Shown here: piece by piece, positions 27,002 through 36,127 of the stretch
Layout of the letters: each line of letters starts with the position of its first letter
Position numbering within the stretch: the stretch's first letter is position 1
NCBI RefSeq assembly: GCF_000308535.1
Contig: NZ_BAFW01000245.1
Location: 18,385-82,384 of the forward strand
DNA: 64,000 bases
Direction: 5' to 3'
Origin: Nocardia cerradoensis NBRC 101014
GTDB lineage: Bacteria > Actinomycetota > Actinomycetes > Mycobacteriales > Mycobacteriaceae
Notes under the pieces: generated by a model
The model's input: the letters and a program-made list of their open reading frames with translations, nothing else
Database searches by the model: none
Told to the model about the DNA's origin: nothing
Translations under genes and position numbers: made by a program

Positions 27002-27673
27002 TCAGTCCAGTACCTGGTCCAGGGTCAGCACCAGCGCTTCCTCGTACTGCGCGTCCCCACCGGACCCGTTCTCGCGCTGCGCGATCCGGGCGGTCGGCGC
27101 GGCGGCATCGTGCGTGTCGAGCCACAAAAAGCCGCGATCGGCGAGGTCGATCGTGCGCGGCAGCACCGCCGCGATGGCGGCCGCCTCGGCGAGGCCGTCC
27201 AATTCGAGCCGGGCCGCGGCCGCGCGCAGCCCGGGCCACGCGACGGCGAATCCGGGATGCAGCGGCCGGGCGTCGACCTCCTCCTCGGGGACCCACGCCA
27301 GCTCGGCGCTTTCGCGATTCGCGGTGGTCGCCAAGGTTTCCGACACATCGGCCACCACGGTGGTATAGGTCCAGCCGGAGTCCGCGGTACTCGTCACCCG
27401 GCTGCCGCGCACCCGGACCGCCTCCGGATCGATTCCGGCTTCTTCCTGCGCCTCACGGACCGCAGCGTGCACGCTGGTCTCATGACTGTCGCGCGCACCA
27501 CCGGGCAGCGCCCACGTTCCGCCCTGATGGCTCCACGGCGCCCGGTGTTGCAGCAGCACCAATGCGCCGCCGCCCTGCCGGGGTGCCCGCAGCAGCAGTC
27601 CGGCAGCCCCGAACAGGCCCCACTGCCGCGTCCCATCGGGGCTTTCCAAGAAGCCGTCTCCGTCACCGCGCAT
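27002..27673 (-). CDS. mutT3: NUDIX hydrolase (MutT3-like)
   Basis: The 223-aa protein carries a complete NUDIX box, GGARDSHETSVHAAVREAQE then EAGI (residues ~62-85). It would hydrolyse a nucleoside diphosphate derivative, possibly oxidised dGTP. It sits between thiE and the glnX operon exactly as M. tuberculosis mutT3 (Rv0413) does. ATG 27673 was chosen because the block WGLFGAAGLLLR that opens the NUDIX fold begins shortly after; the longer frame is antisense to the glnX promoter region. Confidence 0.9.
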   Translation of the reverse strand: MRGDGDGFLESPDGTRQWGLFGAAGLLLRAPRQGGGALVLLQHRAPWSHQGGTWALPGGARDSHETSVHAAVREAQEEAGIDPEAVRVRGSRVTSTADSGWTYTTVVADVSETLATTANRESAELAWVPEEEVDARPLHPGFAVAWPGLRAAAARLELDGLAEAAAIAAVLPRTIDLADRGFLWLDTHDAAAPTARIAQRENGSGGDAQYEEALVLTLDQVLD

Positions 27674-27818
27674 GCTCCGCCTCGTCCCGATCCACGCCGG
27701 CGTCCTGACCGCCGGCCTCCGGTACCGCCGTCGTGACCGACACATATCGGGCGGTACCGGTACGACCACAATAAGCTCAGTCCGCACAATGCAACCCGCT
27801 GAACGAACGGAGGTGGGC

Positions 27819-29168
27819 ATGGCTCGAATCGGGCATTCGCAGCTCGACGAGCTGTCCCCGCGGGCCGCGGCTGCCGCCGTGCGCAGCCGGCTCGACGCGA
27901 CCGATGTCCGCGCGTTCGCGCGCTCGTCCCCCGCGCGACTGATCGCGCTGGGCCTGTTACTGCTCGGGCTGTGCCTGATCGCCGGCGCCGTCACCTCCGG
28001 AGAGGTGGGCCACCGCCAGCACGCCCTGGACTATCTGCTGGACGAGGCCGAACCGGACGCCAATTCCGCACAGCATCTCTACACCTCGCTGTCGGTGGCC
28101 GATGCCGCCGCCGGCACCGCCTTCATCTCCGGGGGGCTGGAGCCGAAACCGGTGCGCGATCACTACGACCAGGCGGTCGGTGAGGCCGCGGCCGAACTCG
28201 TGGCCCAGTCCGACAACGCCGGCACACCCGGCTCGGTCACACCCGATGCCGACACCCGGCTGCGCACCGGGGTGGCCACCGAGCTGCCGGTCTACACCGG
28301 GCTCATCGAGACCGCGCGCGCCAACAATCGCGAGGGGCATCCCGTCGGCGCCGCCTATCTGAGCGAGGCGTCGAATCTCATGCAGACCACCATGCTCCCG
28401 ACCGCGCAGGAGTTGCAGGAGCATCGGTCCGCGGCGATCGCGGCGACCCAGCGCCAGCACGTGCGGCCGCCGTGGGCGGCGATCGTCCTGCCGATCCTGA
28501 CACTCGCCGCACTGGTGGCGGCACAGTTCTATCTGGCCCGGCGCTGGCATCGGGTACTCAATCCGGGTCTGCTGGTGGCCTCCGGCATTCTGCTGATCCT
28601 GTTGGCCTGGACGGTGATCGCCGGATCGTTCTCGGCGGTGGCGACCACCTCGGGACGCGACGACGGCGCGGTGCCGGGCGCCCAGCTGACCGAGAGCCGC
28701 ATCCTGGCGCAGCAGGCGCGGGCGGCGGAGACGCTGAAATTGGTGCGCCGCGATGTCAGCGGCGACTACGACCACACCTACGACACCGCCACCGCGCGGC
28801 TCGACGATCTGCTCACCCACTATCCCGGCGGCGCGCCGGGCGCCGGCGACGTGCGCAATGCGCATGCGGCACTGGGTCGTTGGCGCTCGGCTCATCAGCG
28901 GATGAACGACGCGCTGGGCCGCGGCGATTTCCCGGCCGCCACCGCGGTGGCGATCGGCGCGGATCCGGCGCAGGCGAGCGCGGCGGTCGACACCCTCGAC
29001 AGCGCGCTCGCCGCCGGTATGGGTGAAACGCGAAATACATTGCGCGGAGAGATATCCGATGCCGCGCGGTCGCTGGACTTCCTGGCCCCGGGCGCACTCA
29101 CCCTGGCCGCGCTGGCGGCGGTGTTCGTGGTGGCCGGGCTGTGGCCGCGTTTGAGGGAGTACCGATGA
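27819..29168 (+). CDS. glnX: GlnX-like membrane signal transducer
   Basis: The 449-aa protein has four hydrophobic segments (about residues 41-58, 218-238, 252-270 and 427-444) framing two extracytoplasmic helical domains. This is the topology reported for M. tuberculosis GlnX (Rv0412c), which links the amino-acid-binding lipoprotein GlnH to kinase PknG. Excellent GGAGG site 5 nt before the ATG. Its TGA overlaps the glnH ATG (ATGA). First gene of glnX-glnH-pknG. Confidence 0.92.
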   Translation: MARIGHSQLDELSPRAAAAAVRSRLDATDVRAFARSSPARLIALGLLLLGLCLIAGAVTSGEVGHRQHALDYLLDEAEPDANSAQHLYTSLSVADAAAGTAFISGGLEPKPVRDHYDQAVGEAAAELVAQSDNAGTPGSVTPDADTRLRTGVATELPVYTGLIETARANNREGHPVGAAYLSEASNLMQTTMLPTAQELQEHRSAAIAATQRQHVRPPWAAIVLPILTLAALVAAQFYLARRWHRVLNPGLLVASGILLILLAWTVIAGSFSAVATTSGRDDGAVPGAQLTESRILAQQARAAETLKLVRRDVSGDYDHTYDTATARLDDLLTHYPGGAPGAGDVRNAHAALGRWRSAHQRMNDALGRGDFPAATAVAIGADPAQASAAVDTLDSALAAGMGETRNTLRGEISDAARSLDFLAPGALTLAALAAVFVVAGLWPRLREYR

Positions 29169-30136
29169 GAGCGAGGCGGGTCGCGGCAGCGGCATTGGCG
29201 GCATCGGCCCTGCTGGCCGGCGGTTGCGGCGGTGCGCCGAGCACCCCGCGCGCCGGCGGCAGCGGCACCTACACCGAACCGCCACTGCCCGCCAATGCCG
29301 TTGTGACACAACCACAGTCGGCACCCGCCCCGGATCTCGAACCGCAATGCGGTAATCCCACCGCCAGCCTGCGTCCCGGCGCCGATCACGGACCGGCCCT
29401 CGACGCCGTCCGCGCGCGCGGGCGATTGCTGGTCGGCCTGGATCCCGGCAGCAATCTGTTCAGCTTCCGCGATCCGATCAGCGGCACCCTCGCCGGTTTC
29501 GACGTCGACGTCGCCGCCGAGATCGCGCGCGATCTGTTCGGCGATCCGCGCCGCATCGAATACCGGATCCTCGGTTCGGCGGATCGTGAACGCGCACTGC
29601 AGGATCACAGCGTCGACGTCGTGGTGAAGACCATGACCATCACCTGTGATCGACGCCGGCGCGTCGATTTCTCCACCACCTACCTGATGTCGCATCAGCG
29701 CGTCCTGGCGGTGAAGGGATCCGGCATCACCTCGATGGCGGATCTGGCCGGTAAGCGCGTCTGCGCGGTGGGCGGCACCACCTCGCTCGACCGGATTCGG
29801 CACATCCAGCCGACGGCCGCGATCATGACGGTGCCGACCTGGGCGGACTGCCTGGTGGTCTTGCAGCAGCGCCAGGTCGACGCGATCAGCACCGACGACG
29901 CGTTGCTCGCCGGGCTGGCGGCGCAGGACCCGTACGCCGAGGTGGTGGGGCCCGCCCTCAGTGACGAGCCGTACGGCGTCGGCGTCCCGAAGGGTAACGA
30001 CGATATGGTCCGGTTCGTGAACGCCACCCTGCAGCGGTTGCGCACCGACGGCACCTGGGATCGGCTCTATCAGCATTGGCTGGCGCCCGCGCTGGGTCCC
30101 GCGGCCGGACCGCCGGAACCGACCTATCGGGACTGA
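29165..30136 (+). CDS. glnH: GlnH substrate-binding lipoprotein
   Basis: The 323-aa protein starts with a lipoprotein signal (ALLAGGC, lipidated Cys near residue 21). An extracellular solute-binding domain (SBP_bac_3) follows: GRLLVGLDPGSNLFSFRDP, GFDVDVAAEIARDLFG, DVVVKTMTITCDRR and GKRVCAVGGTTS. In M. tuberculosis GlnH binds aspartate/glutamate-type ligands and informs PknG through GlnX. No permease or ATPase is nearby, in line with a sensory and not a transport role. Confidence 0.94.
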   Translation: MRARRVAAAALAASALLAGGCGGAPSTPRAGGSGTYTEPPLPANAVVTQPQSAPAPDLEPQCGNPTASLRPGADHGPALDAVRARGRLLVGLDPGSNLFSFRDPISGTLAGFDVDVAAEIARDLFGDPRRIEYRILGSADRERALQDHSVDVVVKTMTITCDRRRRVDFSTTYLMSHQRVLAVKGSGITSMADLAGKRVCAVGGTTSLDRIRHIQPTAAIMTVPTWADCLVVLQQRQVDAISTDDALLAGLAAQDPYAEVVGPALSDEPYGVGVPKGNDDMVRFVNATLQRLRTDGTWDRLYQHWLAPALGPAAGPPEPTYRD

Positions 30137-30139
30137 TCC

Positions 30140-32632
30140 ATGTCCGAGCACCACGACTTCCCCGAATCCGAGTACCCGCCGACATCTCTCACGCCCACGC
30201 CGGAACCCGGTGAGGATCCGACGACACCACAGGCCCGCCACGCCCCGGAACCGCCGGAGCCCCGGAGAACACCCGGGCCTCGGCAGATCCATGGGACGCA
30301 GCACATCCACGGGACTCAGCGTGCCGACCTGCCCACGGCCGCAACACCGTTCACGGGACCGGATACCGCCGCCGCCCCGGCCGGCACCGGCGGTCCCGGC
30401 ACCTCGTCGTATCCGAGCGAGCCGAGTCGTCCCACCGGACGCAGCGGGCGCACGGTCCGCTCCCGTCCCACGGTCCGTCGCCTGGGCGCCGGCCTGGTGC
30501 CGATTCCGGCTGTGCCGCAACTGGATCCGATGGGGGCGGTGCTCGCCGACCCGGTGGTGGCCGAGGGACGGCGGTACTGCTGGCGCTGCGGCCGTCCGGT
30601 CGGGCGCACCACGGCGGCGCACGCCGCCACGGCCGTCGGCAGCTGCGACAACTGCGGCGCTCCCTACGATTTCCGCCCGTATCTGCGGGCCGGCGATCGC
30701 GTCGCCGGACAGTACGAGATTCAGGGTTGCATCGCGCACGGCGGGCTCGGCTGGATCTACCTCGCGATCGACCGCAATGTCAGCGACCGCTGGGTCGTGC
30801 TGAAGGGCCTGCTGCACGGCGGGGATGCCGAGGCCCAGGCCGTCGCCGTGGCCGAACGCCAATATCTGGCCGAACTGGCCCATCCGAGCATCGTCAAGAT
30901 CCACAACTTCGTCGAACATCCGGGTCCCGGCGGCTCGCCGATCGGCTACATCGTCATGGAGTACGTGGGCGGTCGCTCGCTGCGCGATCTGCTCGACACC
31001 CATCCGCGGCCGGAGCGGATGCCGGTGCCGGAAGCGATCGCCTACATCCTGGAGATCCTGCCCGCGCTGGAATATCTGCACGCGCTGGAGCTGGCCTACA
31101 ACGACCTCAAGCCCGACAACATCATGGTCACCGAGGATCAGGTGAAACTGATCGACCTGGGCGCGACCGCACCGTTCGACTCCTACGGAAATCTCTACGG
31201 CACCAAGGGTTTCCAAGCACCGGAGATCGCCACCACCGGTCCCACCGCCGCCACCGACATCTACACCGTCGGCCGCACCCTGGCGGTGCTGACGGTGAAC
31301 ATCCCGATGGTCGCCGGCCGCTACACCGACGGCATTCCGCATCCGGATGCCGAACCGGTACTGGCTCGCTACGAATCCCTGCATCGGCTGCTGCTGACCG
31401 CGACCGATCCCGATCCGGATCGCCGGTTCCCGTCGGCCCGGGTGATGACCACCCAGCTGGCGGGCGTGCTGCGCGAAATCCTGGCCGCCGAGACCGGTAC
31501 CGAACATCCGCAACTGTCGACGCTGTTCAGTCCGCCGCGCACCAGTTTCGGCACCGACGAGCTGATCGGCCAGACCGATGTCTACGCCGACGGCGTGGTC
31601 CGCGGCAAGAATCTCACCGCCCGCGATATCGCCGCCGCCCTGCCGGTCCCGCTGATCGATCCGGCCGATCCGTCGGCCGCGCTGCTGGCCGGGACCGCGC
31701 ACTCCGAACCGGAACATGCCCTCGACGCGGTGCGGGCCGCGCGGCGGCGAGCCGAGACCGCACCGGATGGTGCGCCGGACGGTTTCGCCGCCGAGGCCAC
31801 CCTGGCCGAGGTTCGCGTCCATCTCGATCTCGACCAGCCGGCCGCGGCCCGCGAGCTGCTGGACAACCTGGGCGAACAGGATTGGCGCACCGACTGGTTC
31901 CAGGGCCTGATCGCGCTGCGCGAGCAGGACTACGAACGCGCCTACGACAGTTTCGACGCGGTGCTGTGTGCGCTGCCCGGTGAGATCGCGCCCAAACTCG
32001 CCATCGCCGCGACCGCGGAACTTGTTCTGCAACAGTGGGATTCGCCGGATCCCGCGCAGTGGCGGCAGTGCGCCGAGAAGTTCTACGCCACGGTGTGGCG
32101 GACCGACCGCGGCGTGGTCAGCGCCGCCTTCGGGCTCGCACGGCAATTGGCCGCCGACGGCCGGGTCGCCGCCGCGGTCGCGGCCCTGGACGACGTTCCC
32201 TCCGCCTCCCGCCACTACACCGAGGCACGGCTGACGGCGGTCCTGCTGCTCCTCACCGCACGACCCGCCGAACCCGGCGATCCGGACTCCGGGGACGGCG
32301 AGACCCAGCAACACGCGCAGGTCGACACCGATCGGCTGGAGGAGTCCACCCTGCACGTCGCCGCGGCGCGGCTGCAGGCCCTGCCCGCGGCGGAACGGCG
32401 GGTCGCGCAGTTGCGAGTCCTTGTTCTGGGCACCGCGCTGGCGTGGCTGCAGGCCGGTCACCGCCCACGGACCTCCAGCAGCACCCTGCTCGGGCAGCCG
32501 TTCACCGAACGCGGGCTGCGCCGGGGGATCGAATCCGGGCTGCGCGCACTGGCCCGCACCGCCCCCGGCCGGACGCACCGGTACGCGCTGGTGGATCTGG
32601 CGAACGCGATCCGCGCCAAGAGCTGGTTCTGA
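30140..32632 (+). CDS. pknG: Serine/threonine protein kinase PknG
   Basis: The 830-aa soluble kinase has three parts. First is a disordered Pro/Thr-rich N-terminus (1-~145). Next is a rubredoxin-like module with CWRCG and CDNCG. A kinase domain follows (~190-450): ATP-anchoring Lys in WVVLKGLL, catalytic loop YNDLKPDN, and IDLGA in place of DFG, without the RD-kinase Arg. The C-terminal half is TPR-like helical repeats. In actinobacteria PknG phosphorylates GarA/OdhI to set flux at the 2-oxoglutarate node. Starts 3 bp after glnH. Confidence 0.96.
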   Translation: MSEHHDFPESEYPPTSLTPTPEPGEDPTTPQARHAPEPPEPRRTPGPRQIHGTQHIHGTQRADLPTAATPFTGPDTAAAPAGTGGPGTSSYPSEPSRPTGRSGRTVRSRPTVRRLGAGLVPIPAVPQLDPMGAVLADPVVAEGRRYCWRCGRPVGRTTAAHAATAVGSCDNCGAPYDFRPYLRAGDRVAGQYEIQGCIAHGGLGWIYLAIDRNVSDRWVVLKGLLHGGDAEAQAVAVAERQYLAELAHPSIVKIHNFVEHPGPGGSPIGYIVMEYVGGRSLRDLLDTHPRPERMPVPEAIAYILEILPALEYLHALELAYNDLKPDNIMVTEDQVKLIDLGATAPFDSYGNLYGTKGFQAPEIATTGPTAATDIYTVGRTLAVLTVNIPMVAGRYTDGIPHPDAEPVLARYESLHRLLLTATDPDPDRRFPSARVMTTQLAGVLREILAAETGTEHPQLSTLFSPPRTSFGTDELIGQTDVYADGVVRGKNLTARDIAAALPVPLIDPADPSAALLAGTAHSEPEHALDAVRAARRRAETAPDGAPDGFAAEATLAEVRVHLDLDQPAAARELLDNLGEQDWRTDWFQGLIALREQDYERAYDSFDAVLCALPGEIAPKLAIAATAELVLQQWDSPDPAQWRQCAEKFYATVWRTDRGVVSAAFGLARQLAADGRVAAAVAALDDVPSASRHYTEARLTAVLLLLTARPAEPGDPDSGDGETQQHAQVDTDRLEESTLHVAAARLQALPAAERRVAQLRVLVLGTALAWLQAGHRPRTSSSTLLGQPFTERGLRRGIESGLRALARTAPGRTHRYALVDLANAIRAKSWF

Positions 32633-32639
32633 GCCCGGT

Positions 32640-33836
32640 TCAGCCCACCAGTGCGGCGGCCGCCCGGGCGATGGCCAATTCCTCGTCGGTCGGCACCACC
32701 AGCACGGCCACCTCCGCGCCCGGCGGCGAAATATGGCGTGCCGCACGATCTTTCGCCGCGTTGCGCACCGGATCCACCGCGATGCCGAAACGTTCCAGGC
32801 CGGCCAGCGCGTCGGCGCGCACCTGCGCGTTGTTCTCCCCCACCCCGGCGGTGAAGGTGATCGCGTCGACCCGGCCCAGATCCACCAGATAGGCGCCGAT
32901 GTAATGGCGCAACCGATGCACGTAGACGTCGTAGGCCAACCGCGCCGCGGCATCCCCGGAATCGATCAGGTCGAACAGCTGCCGGAAGTCGTTGACCCCG
33001 GACAGGCCCTTGATGCCGGAGCGGCGGTTGAGCAGTTCGTCGATGCCGTCGATATCCAGCCCCGCGGTCCGCGCCAGATGCAGCGGAATGCCCGGGTCGA
33101 TATCGCCGGACCGGGTCCCCATCACCAACCCCTCCAGCGGCGTCAGTCCCATGCTGGTGTCGACGGCCCGGCCGCCGCGAATCGCCGACGCCGAGGCGCC
33201 GTTACCCAGATGCAGGACGATCTGGTTGTGCGCGGCCGGGTCACCGCCGAGCAGTTCCGACACCCGCCCGGACACATACTCGTGCGAGGTGCCGTGGAAC
33301 CCGTAGCGCCGCACGCCGTGCGCGGCGGCGACCGTCGCGTCGATGGCGTAGGTCTTGGCGGCGTCGGGCAGTCCGTGGAAGAAGGCGGTGTCGAACACCG
33401 CGACCTGCGGGATATCGGGCAGCAGGTCGCGCGCGGAGCGGATGCCGGTGACGTTGGCCGGGTTGTGCAGCGGCGCCAGGGTGGAGAGCTTGTCGATGGA
33501 TTCCACCACGGCATCGGTGATCAGGGTCGGTTCGTAGAAGATCTCGCCGCCGTGCACGACCCGGTGGCCGACCGCCGAGAGCCCCTCGCCGCTCAGATCG
33601 TGACCGCTGCGGGTGAACAGGTCGAACACCACCCGCAGCCCCGCGGCGTGATCGGCGATCGGCCCGGTGTGCTCGAATTCCTTTCCGTCACTGTGATGTT
33701 CGACGGTCACCTCGTCCTCGGACACCGGTTCGCCGATGCGCGACACCAGTCCGGAGGCCGACACGGTCGCCGAAACCGGGTCCAGCAGTTGATATTTGAT
33801 CGACGACGACCCCGAATTGATCACCAATACCTGCAT
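32640..33836 (-). CDS. ackA: Acetate kinase AckA
   Basis: AckA interconverts acetyl phosphate plus ADP and acetate plus ATP. The 398-aa protein opens with VLVINSGSSSIKYQLL and has GHRVVHGGE, FHGTSHEYV and VFTAGVGEN-type blocks (here TFTAGVGENN). ATG 33836 overlaps by one base the TGA of the last mini-ORF in the upstream repeat (TGATG), with GGAGG 4 nt before. It is convergent with pknG, 7 bp apart. Confidence 0.96.
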   Translation of the reverse strand: MQVLVINSGSSSIKYQLLDPVSATVSASGLVSRIGEPVSEDEVTVEHHSDGKEFEHTGPIADHAAGLRVVFDLFTRSGHDLSGEGLSAVGHRVVHGGEIFYEPTLITDAVVESIDKLSTLAPLHNPANVTGIRSARDLLPDIPQVAVFDTAFFHGLPDAAKTYAIDATVAAAHGVRRYGFHGTSHEYVSGRVSELLGGDPAAHNQIVLHLGNGASASAIRGGRAVDTSMGLTPLEGLVMGTRSGDIDPGIPLHLARTAGLDIDGIDELLNRRSGIKGLSGVNDFRQLFDLIDSGDAAARLAYDVYVHRLRHYIGAYLVDLGRVDAITFTAGVGENNAQVRADALAGLERFGIAVDPVRNAAKDRAARHISPPGAEVAVLVVPTDEELAIARAAAALVG

Positions 33837-33907
33837 CAGCCCTCCAGTGACTTGCGGGACACCCGCACCCGGTCGGCACAGCGAGCCGCTGCGCGATTGT
33901 CGCTCAC
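33836..33907 (-). CDS. Coupled mini-ORF C (23 aa), upstream of ackA
   Basis: GTG start with GGAGG 4 nt before. It encodes a 23-aa Arg/Ala/Ser-rich peptide beginning MSDNRAAARCADR and ending SLEG. The TGA shares its A with the ackA ATG (TGATG). Too short for the usual gene callers. Translation is inferred from ribosome-binding site and overlaps; the peptide may have no function beyond carrying ribosomes to ackA. Confidence 0.55.
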   Translation of the reverse strand: MSDNRAAARCADRVRVSRKSLEG

Positions 33908-33978
33908 CGTGCCTCCAGTGACTTGCGGGACACCCGCACCCGGTCGGCACAGCGAGCCGCTGCGCGATTGTCGCTCAC
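33904..33978 (-). CDS. Coupled mini-ORF B (24 aa) in middle repeat
   Basis: Same peptide as mini-ORF C through residue SLE, ending SLEAR. Its GTG overlaps the stop of mini-ORF A and its TGA overlaps the start of mini-ORF C, both as GTGA. GGAGG precedes the start by 4 nt. Confidence 0.55.
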   Translation of the reverse strand: MSDNRAAARCADRVRVSRKSLEAR

Positions 33979-34049
33979 CGTGCCTCCGGTGACTTGCGGG
34001 ACACCCGCACCCGGTCGGCACAGCGAGCCGCTGCGCGATTGTCGCTCAC
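33975..34049 (-). CDS. Coupled mini-ORF A (24 aa), downstream of pta
   Basis: GTG at 34049 overlaps the pta TGA (GTGA), and the pta C-terminal codons (Gln-Glu-Ala-Arg) supply the GGAGG site. The product equals mini-ORF B except Ser-Pro-Glu for Ser-Leu-Glu near the end. Its TGA overlaps mini-ORF B. Thus ribosomes could pass from pta to ackA without a gap. Confidence 0.55.
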   Translation of the reverse strand: MSDNRAAARCADRVRVSRKSPEAR

Positions 34050-36127
34050 CGTGCCTCCTGCTTCTGCGCCTGGATCGCCGTGATCGCCACGGTGTTCACG
34101 ATGTCGGCCACCAGCGCTCCGCGCGACAGGTCGTTGACCGGTTTACGCAATCCCTGCAGCACCGGCCCGATCGCGACCGCGCCCGCGCTGCGCTGCACCG
34201 CCTTGTAGGTGTTGTTCCCGGTGTTGAGGTCCGGGAAGATGAACACCGTCGCGCGCCCGGCGACATCGGAATGCGGCAGTTTGGTGCTCGCGACCGTCGG
34301 TTCGATCGCGGCGTCGTACTGGATGGGCCCCTCCACCGGCAGCTGCGGCGCCCGCCGATGCACCAGTTCCGTTGCGGCCCTGACCTTGTCGACGTCGGCG
34401 CCGGAGCCGGATTCGCCCGTCGAGTACGACAGCATCGCCACCCGCGGTTCGATTCCGAACTGCTGCGCGGTGCGGGCGGAGGAGATCGCGATATCGGAGA
34501 GCTGTTCGGAGGTCGGGTCCGGCACCACCGCGCAGTCGCCGTAGGCCAGCACGCGGTCGGCCAGGCACATCAGGAACACACTCGACACCGTCGAGACGCC
34601 GGGTTCGGTCTTGATGATCTCGAACGAGGGCCGGATCGTATGCGCGGTGGTGTGCGCGGCACCGGAGACCATGCCGTCGGCGATGCCCCGATACACCATC
34701 ATGGTGCCGAAATACGAGATGTCGGCCATGAATTCGCGGGCCCGCTCGACCGTCATCCCCTTGTGCGCGCGCAGCCGCGCGAATTCCTCGGCGAACTCTG
34801 CGCGCAGTTCGCTGGTGCGCGGATCGAGCACCTGGGCGGCGTCGATGTCGACACCGAGTTCGGCCGCGCGGGCGCGCACGGTGGCCTCGTCGCCGAGGAT
34901 GGTCAGTTCCGCGATCTTGCGTTGCAGCACGCGCCCGGCCGCCCGCAGGATGCGATCGTCGTCGCCCTCGGGCAACACGATCCGGCGCGGATCGGCACGA
35001 GCCCGTTCCACCAGCTGATATTCGAACATCTGCGGTGTGACGACCGACGGCACCGGAACTTCGATGAGATTCAACAGCTTCCGGCTGTCCACCCGCTGCT
35101 CCATCAGCGCCAGCGCGGTGTCGACCTTGCGCATACTGCTGAGCGAGACCCGCCCGCGGGTCTGCGCGGCGGCGCTGGCGGTGTCGAATGTGCCCAGTTG
35201 TGTGGTGAGGATGGGCAGTTTCGGCTTGAGGCCCGCCATCAGGCGCGCGATCGCCGGATCCGGCAGCATGCCACCGTTCATGATGATGCCCGACAGCGAC
35301 GGAAATCCCTCCGCCTCGTGCGCGTTCACCAGCGACAGCAGGACGTCGGAACGGTCGCCCGGCACGATCACCGCGACGCCGTCGCTGAGCCGCTCGAGAA
35401 TGTGCTCGGCGGTCATGCCGCCGACCATCACCTTCAGCGCCTCGCGCTGCAGCAGTTCCGGATCGCCCGAATAGACGGTGCCGTCGATGGCCTCGCACAG
35501 TTCGTTCATGGTCGGCGCGGTGAGCAGCGGCACCTCCGGCATCGTCCACGACGGACAGGGCAGCACACCCATCGCGTCCCGCACGTCTTCGAGCCGCTCG
35601 GGATCGCAGCGGTTGACGATGATCGCCATCAGCTGGGCGTGCTCGTGTTCGAGTTCCGCTTCGCAGACCCGGGCGACCTGCACGACGTCCTCGGGGGTGC
35701 GCCCGGCCCCGCGCAACACCAGCAGCACCGGCGCGCCGAGGTTGACCGCGATCCGGGCGTTGTAGCGCAGTTCGCTCGGCCCGGCGACGTCGGTGTAGTC
35801 GCTGCCGACCACCACCACGGCGTCGCACACCTTGGCGACCTCGTGGAACCGCATCACGATCTCGCTGATCGCGGCGTCGGGATCGGCGTGCACCTGCTCG
35901 TAGGTGACCCCGACCGCCTGCTCGTAGTCGATATCGGCGGTGCAGTGTTCGAGCAGCAGCTCGAGAATGTAGTCACGGCCGTGGTTGGAGCGGGTGATCG
36001 GCCGGAAGACGCCCACCCGCGGCGTCGTCGCCGAGAGCATCTGCAGCATGCCCAGCGCCACGGTGGATTTGCCGGTGTCACCTTCCAGTGACGCGATGTA
36101 CACGGTGGACGGTGCGGGTTCGGCCAT
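34046..36127 (-). CDS. pta: Phosphate acetyltransferase Pta (long form)
   Basis: Pta interconverts acetyl-CoA and acetyl phosphate, the substrate of AckA. The 693-aa protein is the long actinobacterial form. A P-loop BioD-like domain comes first (YIASLEGDTGKSTVALG), then a DRTGG domain (~200-350) and the C-terminal phosphotransacetylase domain (~360-690). The latter has IVLPEGDDDRILRA, VSGAAHTTAHTIRP and FIFPDLNTGNNTYKAVQR. The ATG at 36127 is chosen from the family start and a TAAGCT hexamer 7 nt upstream (leaderless). Its stop opens the mini-ORF chain leading to ackA. Confidence 0.95.
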   Translation of the reverse strand: MAEPAPSTVYIASLEGDTGKSTVALGMLQMLSATTPRVGVFRPITRSNHGRDYILELLLEHCTADIDYEQAVGVTYEQVHADPDAAISEIVMRFHEVAKVCDAVVVVGSDYTDVAGPSELRYNARIAVNLGAPVLLVLRGAGRTPEDVVQVARVCEAELEHEHAQLMAIIVNRCDPERLEDVRDAMGVLPCPSWTMPEVPLLTAPTMNELCEAIDGTVYSGDPELLQREALKVMVGGMTAEHILERLSDGVAVIVPGDRSDVLLSLVNAHEAEGFPSLSGIIMNGGMLPDPAIARLMAGLKPKLPILTTQLGTFDTASAAAQTRGRVSLSSMRKVDTALALMEQRVDSRKLLNLIEVPVPSVVTPQMFEYQLVERARADPRRIVLPEGDDDRILRAAGRVLQRKIAELTILGDEATVRARAAELGVDIDAAQVLDPRTSELRAEFAEEFARLRAHKGMTVERAREFMADISYFGTMMVYRGIADGMVSGAAHTTAHTIRPSFEIIKTEPGVSTVSSVFLMCLADRVLAYGDCAVVPDPTSEQLSDIAISSARTAQQFGIEPRVAMLSYSTGESGSGADVDKVRAATELVHRRAPQLPVEGPIQYDAAIEPTVASTKLPHSDVAGRATVFIFPDLNTGNNTYKAVQRSAGAVAIGPVLQGLRKPVNDLSRGALVADIVNTVAITAIQAQKQEAR

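Larger units (their letters stand above)
33841..34053 (-). repeat. Three 71-bp tandem repeats of MIRU type between pta and ackA
   Basis: Units begin at 33841, 33912 and 33983. Units 1 and 2 are identical; unit 3 differs by one base (CCAGTGA versus CCGGTGA). Read on the minus strand, each unit contains a GTG start 4 nt after GGAGG and an open frame of 23-24 codons. Each stop lies in the GTGA formed with the next unit. The unit also holds GCGGG-TGT-CCCGC, a small hairpin. The period, the intergenic place inside an operon and the start/stop overlaps are those of mycobacterial interspersed repetitive units. Copy number probably varies between strains. Confidence 0.95.

Noticed and set aside
28895..32953. 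1352-codon open frame antisense to glnX-glnH-pknG
   Set aside because: It is a GC-rich shadow of well-supported genes, has no start signal and shows no domain.
33841..34053. CRISPR array from three direct repeats
   Set aside because: The 71-bp repeats are directly abutting with no spacers and no cas genes; tandem MIRU-type repeat fits.
33923..36091. 722-codon frame antisense to pta
   Set aside because: His/Arg-rich translation typical of complementary-frame artefacts; it begins in the tandem repeat and has no ribosome-binding site.
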